Source: Spirochaetaceae bacterium (lineage in GTDB: Bacteria; Spirochaetota; Spirochaetia; Treponematales; Treponemataceae). Taken from it: a stretch of DNA of 10,707 bases. The position numbers and the translations under genes were made by a program. Below, piece after piece: positions 6,289 to 10,707 of this stretch. The stretch lies in assembly GCA_017646305.1 (NCBI GenBank), contig JAGCMR010000160.1:1-10707 (forward strand), written 5' to 3'. The notes beneath the pieces were generated by a model that did not search any database, had not been told where the DNA came from, and saw only the letters and a program-made list of their open reading frames with translations. How positions within the stretch are numbered: position 1 is the stretch's first letter; each line of letters opens with the position of its first letter.

Positions 6289-7106
6289 TCATACACTGCC
6301 ATAACTTCTAACTCAAACAACTCATCTAAACCCTGACGATAGGTCTGGATTTTAGATATGTAGTTTAAGGTCATTTGTGGTGTTCCATTGTTACGAACAC
6401 GATTTGTTCCTGCATTGTACATGGCCAAGGCAGAAACCTCATTGCCAGCAGTATCTAGACAGAAACGCAAGTGAGCCAATCCGTACTTGGCACTAATGTA
6501 GGGGTCGTAAAAGTCGGCCTCTACCAATGCAGGAAAGGACTTGTTATTCAACTGGAACACACCACGATCGATAGAAGCGTTGGTGTTCTTGTTAATAGCT
6601 CTTGGCTTATATCGGCTTTCTGTATATGCCAAGGAAAAAGCTAAAGATAAAGGAATGTTATTCTTATCAGCTTCCTGCAGGATAGCCAAAGTCACATCCA
6701 TATCACCAGTTACATTAGTATAAAACCACTCTACCGCCGTTCTTGTGGGAAGGGCTCGATAGAATTCCAAACCTGGATCCAACTGATTTTCGTAATCAGT
6801 TACCATAGAACCGAGGGAATCAGCCAGTTCTTCTGTAAAAAAAGATTCAGTTTTTCTTACTGCACTTTCATTAAAAGAAACTTCTACAATGGGAAGGCTT
6901 GAGTCTTCTTGTGGAACCAGGTCTTCAATCAAGGGTATCTCTGCTACAGCAGCACTAGTTTCGGCTATATCCTGTACTGAAACAGAAGGCTCTGTATGAA
7001 ACAAGGCCAAAGACAGGATACAAAATGTCAAAAAGAGAAAGCAGAATACCAACACGCCCCAAAAACGAACAAAGGGGTTCAAAGACATATTTTCATTCTG
7101 TGTCAT
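6249..7106 (-). CDS. Membrane-anchored lytic transglycosylase (SLT/GH23 domain)
   Basis: A 285-residue protein predicted to cleave peptidoglycan glycan strands in the periplasm. One hydrophobic segment at about 15-36 acts as an N-terminal anchor or uncleaved signal; there is no lipobox. A Glu/Ser/Val-rich linker runs to about residue 110. The SLT domain follows at about 125-260: the catalytic Glu163 lies in AYTESRYKPRA, followed by DRGVFQLNNKSF (180-191, the usual GLMQL-type block) and ALAMYNAGTNRVR (226-238). The start ATG has Shine-Dalgarno AGGAAG (7117-7112) five bases upstream. Roughly 25 residues after the domain have no recognisable motif. It is transcribed away from the transporter gene and converges on the GH5-like gene. 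In spirochaetes such enzymes can serve wall turnover or insertion of flagella, but nothing here indicates which. Confidence 0.88.
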   Translation of the reverse strand: MTQNENMSLNPFVRFWGVLVFCFLFLTFCILSLALFHTEPSVSVQDIAETSAAVAEIPLIEDLVPQEDSSLPIVEVSFNESAVRKTESFFTEELADSLGSMVTDYENQLDPGLEFYRALPTRTAVEWFYTNVTGDMDVTLAILQEADKNNIPLSLAFSLAYTESRYKPRAINKNTNASIDRGVFQLNNKSFPALVEADFYDPYISAKYGLAHLRFCLDTAGNEVSALAMYNAGTNRVRNNGTPQMTLNYISKIQTYRQGLDELFELEVMAVYDHAGDSAIAMLTK

Positions 7107-7123
7107 AATAACTTCCTATTCCT

Positions 7124-7152
7124 AGTATTCTACAAAACAAAAAGAAAATCAA
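7124..7152 (-). promoter_or_regulatory. Candidate promoter of the lytic transglycosylase gene
   Basis: On the minus strand, TTGATT (7152-7147), a 17-base spacer and AATACT (7129-7124). The predicted transcript would begin near 7117 and still include the Shine-Dalgarno. The -10 lacks its first consensus T and the region is AT-rich, so this is tentative. Confidence 0.4.
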
Positions 7153-7266
7153 TACATTTATTGCGTTTTATTACAAATTTTTGAGTTTTTTACGTAATTA
7201 TGCAAATCTTTGAAATTATCGCAAAGAAACGAAATTTTTTACAAAGCTTCTTGTTCATCTATGTCA

Positions 7267-7295
7267 TTGCCAATTCTGCATATTACGGATATAGT
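7267..7295 (+). promoter_or_regulatory. Promoter of the EamA/DMT transporter gene
   Basis: TTGCCA (7267-7272), a 17-base spacer and TATAGT (7290-7295) give a good sigma-70 match. The predicted start near 7302 leaves a leader of about 30 bases that contains the AAGGA Shine-Dalgarno. The rest of the 7107-7330 spacer is AT-rich; it holds only a weak TCTTTG/CAAAGA inverted repeat (7207-7227) and the facing transglycosylase promoter. Confidence 0.65.
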
Positions 7296-7330
7296 TCAAA
7301 TATATCAAATACCAGAGAAAGGATAGATTC

Positions 7331-8200
7331 TTGAGAAAAAATACTATCACCTTACTTGCTTCATTAGGAATGCTTATTACCACAGCCATTTGGGGCTTTG
7401 CCTTTGTGGTGGTAAAGGATACTGTAGACACAGTTCCACCAGTGTATATGATGGCCCTTCGCTTTACTATTGCAGCAGTGGGATTAGCTTTGTTCTGTGT
7501 AAAAAAAATCAAACAAATAACTCCTTCTATCCTGCTTCACGGAGGAATTATTGGTATTTGTCTTTTCTTAGCCTATCTGTTACAAACCATTGGAATTCAA
7601 TACACTACTGCAGGAAAAAATGCCTTTCTCACCACGGTATATGTTATCTTTGTACCCTTGACTCTCTGGATTGCTACACGACGTTTTCCTGGAATTAGGA
7701 TTATCATCGCTTCCATTATGGCCATGGTGGGAGTAGCTCTTCTCACCCTACATGATAGTCTAATCATGAACAAGGGTGACGTAATGACCTTGTTTTGTGG
7801 ATTTTTCTTTGCCCTGCAGATAATTTTCATTGCCCAGTATAATGCCACTGAGGATGCAATCCTTTTAACCCTATTGCAACTGGCAACAGCAGCTCTTCTG
7901 TCTTGGATTTTAGCTCCCTTTTTTGACGGCCCGGCACCCCTTGCTGAATTATCAAACACAAGAACCTTGCTTTCCATCTTGTACTTAGGAATTTTTAGCA
8001 CCTTACTGGCATTTTTAATACAAAATATTTGTCAAAAACATACTCCAACTTCCGTGGCTGCAATTATCTTGTCCTTGGAAGCCTTTTTTGGAGTATTTTT
8101 TTCATGGATTTTCTTACGAGAAATCATGACTCCAGCAATGATTGTTGGCTGTGTCATTCTCTTTCTCTCTATTGTGCTGGCGGAACTAGACTTATTTTGA
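7331..8200 (+). CDS. EamA-family (DMT superfamily) membrane transporter
   Basis: A 289-residue inner-membrane protein with about ten hydrophobic segments in two EamA repeats. The first opens with GMLITTAIWGFAFVVVKD and includes LRFTIAA; the second ends with IILSLEAFFGVFFSWIFLREIMT, a family landmark (SLEPVFAxxxxxxxLGE-type). Members export metabolites such as amino acids or related compounds, and the substrate cannot be read from sequence. I take the TTG at 7331 as start: it is preceded by AAGGA seven bases upstream, and it keeps the short charged MRKN leader before the first helix. The next in-frame ATG (residue 14) would cut into helix 1. The gene has its own promoter, and its final nine bases overlap the end of the convergent cyclase gene. 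Confidence 0.88.
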   Translation: MRKNTITLLASLGMLITTAIWGFAFVVVKDTVDTVPPVYMMALRFTIAAVGLALFCVKKIKQITPSILLHGGIIGICLFLAYLLQTIGIQYTTAGKNAFLTTVYVIFVPLTLWIATRRFPGIRIIIASIMAMVGVALLTLHDSLIMNKGDVMTLFCGFFFALQIIFIAQYNATEDAILLTLLQLATAALLSWILAPFFDGPAPLAELSNTRTLLSILYLGIFSTLLAFLIQNICQKHTPTSVAAIILSLEAFFGVFFSWIFLREIMTPAMIVGCVILFLSIVLAELDLF

Positions 8201-10339
8201 GGTAGCCACCCACACCCCTTCCCAACAGCTCATATCAGGGGGATTTTCCAATAATTCCTGACACTTTGCCACATAATGGGCGGCAGGAGCATCATCTTTT
8301 TGGATTGCAGAAAATGCTTCCAAGGCTTCTTGGATTTTTCCCTGATAAAAGAGCTGCAATGCCTGAGAAAAGGCTTCTAAAACAGATTGCCGCCCTACAT
8401 ATTCAGTGGAGGTCATGGGCTCGAATACGGTAACGGCTTCTTTTTTTCCCACCACAGCCACACGAGCCAATTCCCGGAAGCATAACTCCGTTCCAAACTC
8501 CTGGGCTTCTTCTTTGCTAGCGGCACTACACATGGAATAAGTTCCAAACTGCTTGTTCAAACCTTCTAGGCGGGCAGCGAGATTTACAGAATCTCCCAGC
8601 ATGGTATAGTCAAAGCGACTAGAGCTTCCCATGTTGCCCACCACTGCCTCACCAGTGTTAATGCCGACTCTCATGTGAAAGGGGCCACCTGCCCGTTGCT
8701 CTAATTCGAGACGTAATTGGGCAAGCTTTTCCTGACAGTGAATCATGGCTTCTACTGCCCGCCGTCCGTGATCAGGGAGCTCTACGGGAGCGTTCCAAAA
8801 GGCGATGATGGCGTCACCTTCGTATTTGTCGATGGTGCCACCTGATTCAAGCAAAATATCTGTCATCTGGGAAAGATAATCGTTCAGCAAGGAAGTAAGC
8901 TCTTCTGGACTTAATCTTTCAGAAATACTGGTAAAGCCCTGTACATCAGAAAAGAAAATACTGATGTGACGACGCTCACCTCCTAGCACCAAGCTTTCTG
9001 GATGGGCAATTAAGGTGTCGATAACAGCAGGGCTCAAGTAATGACGGAAGGCTGACTTAAGGTAGCGTCGTTGTCGTCCTTCCTGTCGGTAGGAAACAAG
9101 CATGGCAGAGAAAAATGACAGAAGGAGAGCCACTAAGGGAGGCATCATGGGAAGAACATAGCCTGCACTAAAGATGACATAAGAAAGAAGCACAAAAAGC
9201 AAGCCAAAAATTGCTACCCAAGCCACAGAAACAAGAACATTCAGCTTGTGGAGTCGAAATGCCTCTGCTAAGGACAGGGGAATGGCTCCCAATAAGGCAA
9301 GCAGCAACACCAATAAAAGCTTTACAGGGAAGGACACAGGAATCAAGAAGGAGTCTTGTAGATAATTGTCTAGTTGAGTAATGTGGACTCCCACGCCGGG
9401 ATAAACTGCAGATACAGGAGTAGTACATATATCAAAGAGGCCCGGAGCGTAAAATCCAAAAAACACGTACATATCCTGAAACATTTCACTTTCTAGCAAG
9501 GGCTCTTGGCCAGCTTGAATGGCATAATAGCTTTGCAAGATTTGCCCCGCACTGTAGGGAACATAGCTATCCAAGGAAGGCTGGAACCTCAAAAGCTGGC
9601 CATTCTCTGGCTCTGTAGCAGGATCAGGCCCCTCTGCTCCAGCTGCATACAAGGGAGCCAATCCTAAGGTGGGGATTAAATAGGATTGAAAGGGTCGATA
9701 GGCTTTTGCGCGACGAATCACCTTATCCCAGTCGGAGGAACCAGTAATATTTCCTAACACTGCAGCGGAAGCAGCGATAGAATCTATGGGGAAGAGTAAA
9801 CCCTCATGAGATGTAAAATCATCAGATAGAGAAGAATTTCCTGTGTTATTTTCAAAATCATTGTTTAAGGGAGGCTGAGGAAAGGAAGACTTCCAATCAG
9901 ACGAAGTTCCTTGAACTGTATCAAAGTACACGGTTTGTACCACACGGCCATAGTCAGTACAGGCTTGAGCAAAAGCCTCATCATCCTGGGGGCCATAGAC
10001 GGAGGGCTCGGTAAAAAGAACATCAAATGCTACCGATGCCGCCCCGCCTAGATTAAAATAGGAAACAATATCGCCATAAGCACTGCGAGGCCACGGCCAA
10101 GACCAGCCCAGCTCCTGCTGGGCCCAGTCAAGGCTATCTTGATCCAGCAATATTACAGCAATTTCATCGGAGGGACCATGGGAGGAGGCGGTGCGAACCA
10201 TGCGACTGTCGTACCACATGTTTTCTAGCCGTTGGAACAAAGATAGACCTTCCAGCACCAGTACCACAGCTACCGTAACTGCCACAATGACAGCCACGCG
10301 AATTGAATGGCTCTTAATCCTTGTTTTTTCCCGCCCCAT
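8192..10339 (-). CDS. CHASE2-domain class III adenylate/guanylate cyclase
   Basis: A 715-residue membrane sensor that makes a cyclic nucleotide from NTP. Helix 1 lies at about 13-32. An extracytoplasmic CHASE2 sensor spans about 36-330 (VILLDQDSLDW, WSWPWPRSAYGDIV, AFDVLFTEP). It has a polar Asn/Ser-rich insert at 157-180. Three helices follow (about 337-357, 366-390, 392-416). The cyclase domain spans about 455-640: metal-binding Asp465 (FFSDVQGFTS) and Asp509 (DKYEGDAIIAFWNAP), base-contacting Lys505, and Asn586/Arg590 (SVNLAAR) for the transition state are all present. Thr579 (FDYTMLGD) occupies the position where class IIIb enzymes carry Thr instead of Asp, which with Lys favours ATP. A C-terminal tail of about 70 residues looks helical and TPR-like. 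The start has a textbook AGGAGG (10350-10345) five bases upstream. It lies 58 bases after the M48 gene, possibly in one operon. The ligand is unknown. Confidence 0.95.
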   Translation of the reverse strand: MGREKTRIKSHSIRVAVIVAVTVAVVLVLEGLSLFQRLENMWYDSRMVRTASSHGPSDEIAVILLDQDSLDWAQQELGWSWPWPRSAYGDIVSYFNLGGAASVAFDVLFTEPSVYGPQDDEAFAQACTDYGRVVQTVYFDTVQGTSSDWKSSFPQPPLNNDFENNTGNSSLSDDFTSHEGLLFPIDSIAASAAVLGNITGSSDWDKVIRRAKAYRPFQSYLIPTLGLAPLYAAGAEGPDPATEPENGQLLRFQPSLDSYVPYSAGQILQSYYAIQAGQEPLLESEMFQDMYVFFGFYAPGLFDICTTPVSAVYPGVGVHITQLDNYLQDSFLIPVSFPVKLLLVLLLALLGAIPLSLAEAFRLHKLNVLVSVAWVAIFGLLFVLLSYVIFSAGYVLPMMPPLVALLLSFFSAMLVSYRQEGRQRRYLKSAFRHYLSPAVIDTLIAHPESLVLGGERRHISIFFSDVQGFTSISERLSPEELTSLLNDYLSQMTDILLESGGTIDKYEGDAIIAFWNAPVELPDHGRRAVEAMIHCQEKLAQLRLELEQRAGGPFHMRVGINTGEAVVGNMGSSSRFDYTMLGDSVNLAARLEGLNKQFGTYSMCSAASKEEAQEFGTELCFRELARVAVVGKKEAVTVFEPMTSTEYVGRQSVLEAFSQALQLFYQGKIQEALEAFSAIQKDDAPAAHYVAKCQELLENPPDMSCWEGVWVATSK

Positions 10340-10397
10340 AGGTTCCTCCTTAGTTTATCATCATTAGGATGTTACTATACGCTATATGAAATCCCGC

Positions 10398-10707
10398 CTA
10401 GTAGCGAGCCATCATAAGATCGTAGCGCAACACTCTAGTTTCTGGCACTGAAATCTCCTCATAATTTTTCAGCTTTTTCTGTACCTGCTTCAGGCGCTTG
10501 TCGGCAGAAGGATGGGTAGAAGCAAAGCCACCAGAAGACTTAGGCTGACGAACCTTCAGCTCACGGAGCATTTCTGTCATGGCGTGGGGATTGTATCCTG
10601 CTGCGGCCATAATCTCCAAAGCTGTCTCGTCAGCATCGTATTCCTGGGACTGGGAATAACCAGTATTCACCATGGTGGTAACGACACTACTTACAGATTC
10701 ATCAAAG
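10398..10707 (-). CDS. M48-family metallopeptidase, C-terminal part (cut by the right edge)
   Basis: An open frame of 102 codons plus a TAG stop enters from the right edge; the gene start is outside the window. The sequence around QSQEYDADETALEIMAAAGY carries the ExxxD motif that supplies the third zinc ligand (Glu) in M48 peptidases. The STHPSADKRL block is also typical of the HtpX/BepA/LoiP-like periplasmic branch. The HExxH motif must lie beyond the edge. Members degrade or help fold misfolded envelope proteins. The C-terminus after about KKLKNYEE has no known domain. An in-frame ATG at 10673 is internal, because the frame and family similarity continue upstream of it (FDESVSSVVTT). It lies upstream of the cyclase on the same strand. 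Confidence 0.85.
   Translation of the reverse strand, partial: FDESVSSVVTTMVNTGYSQSQEYDADETALEIMAAAGYNPHAMTEMLRELKVRQPKSSGGFASTHPSADKRLKQVQKKLKNYEEISVPETRVLRYDLMMARY

Noticed and set aside
7207..7227. TCTTTG / CAAAGA inverted repeat with nine-base loop
   Set aside because: The stem is short and AT-rich and the loop is large. It is not placed to act as a terminator and gives no riboswitch-like structure.
10374..10379. TATAGT as a -10 for the cyclase gene
   Set aside because: The hexamer 17 bases upstream (ACTAGG) does not resemble a -35 and there is no TG extension. A shared transcript with the M48 gene is equally likely.

Overview
The window looks like a moderately AT-rich chromosomal segment from a spirochaete, most probably a Treponema or close relative. 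I infer this from the flavour of several proteins: a CHASE2-linked class III cyclase, a PtsN-like EIIA protein, a COG1313/PflX-type radical SAM protein, a MalQ next to a long GH13 protein, and an SLT-domain protein on a membrane anchor. No rRNA, tRNA, CRISPR array, IS element or prophage gene is visible. Genes are tightly packed and their reading frames look intact, so this reads as ordinary chromosome rather than a mobile island.

Left part (1-4587, all minus strand). There are two transcription units. The right-hand one begins with a small acidic protein of unknown function (4587-4186). Its TAA directly abuts the GTG start of a PflX-like radical SAM protein (4185-3160). The left-hand one begins with malQ, a GH77 4-alpha-glucanotransferase (3090-1045). 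After 39 bases it continues into a GH13 alpha-amylase-family protein that runs off the left edge (1005-1). Together MalQ and the GH13 protein suggest intracellular alpha-glucan or maltodextrin remodelling. A palindrome at 3131-3148 separates the two units.

Centre (4588-8200). A divergent promoter region at 4588-4676 serves the small acidic gene leftwards and a ptsN-like EIIA gene rightwards (4677-5123). A clear intrinsic terminator ends ptsN (5157-5197). It is followed by a GH5/endoglycoceramidase-like protein whose catalytic motifs look eroded (5227-6288). That gene converges on, and overlaps by 40 bp, a membrane-anchored lytic transglycosylase (7106-6249). A 224-bp AT-rich divergent spacer then leads to a ten-helix EamA/DMT transporter with a TTG start (7331-8200).

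Right part (8192-10707, minus strand). A CHASE2-adenylate/guanylate cyclase (10339-8192) overlaps the transporter end by 9 bp. It lies 58 bases downstream of the C-terminal part of an M48-family metallopeptidase that enters from the right edge.

The most notable pattern is in translation signals. The three genes malQ, the small acidic gene and ptsN have no Shine-Dalgarno sequence, and each has a good -10 element only 6-7 bases before its ATG, as expected for leaderless mRNAs. Every other gene start in the window has a recognisable Shine-Dalgarno. The second notable item is the GH5-like protein, which keeps family landmarks but lacks the usual Asn-Glu-Pro and His-Gln-Asp motifs.
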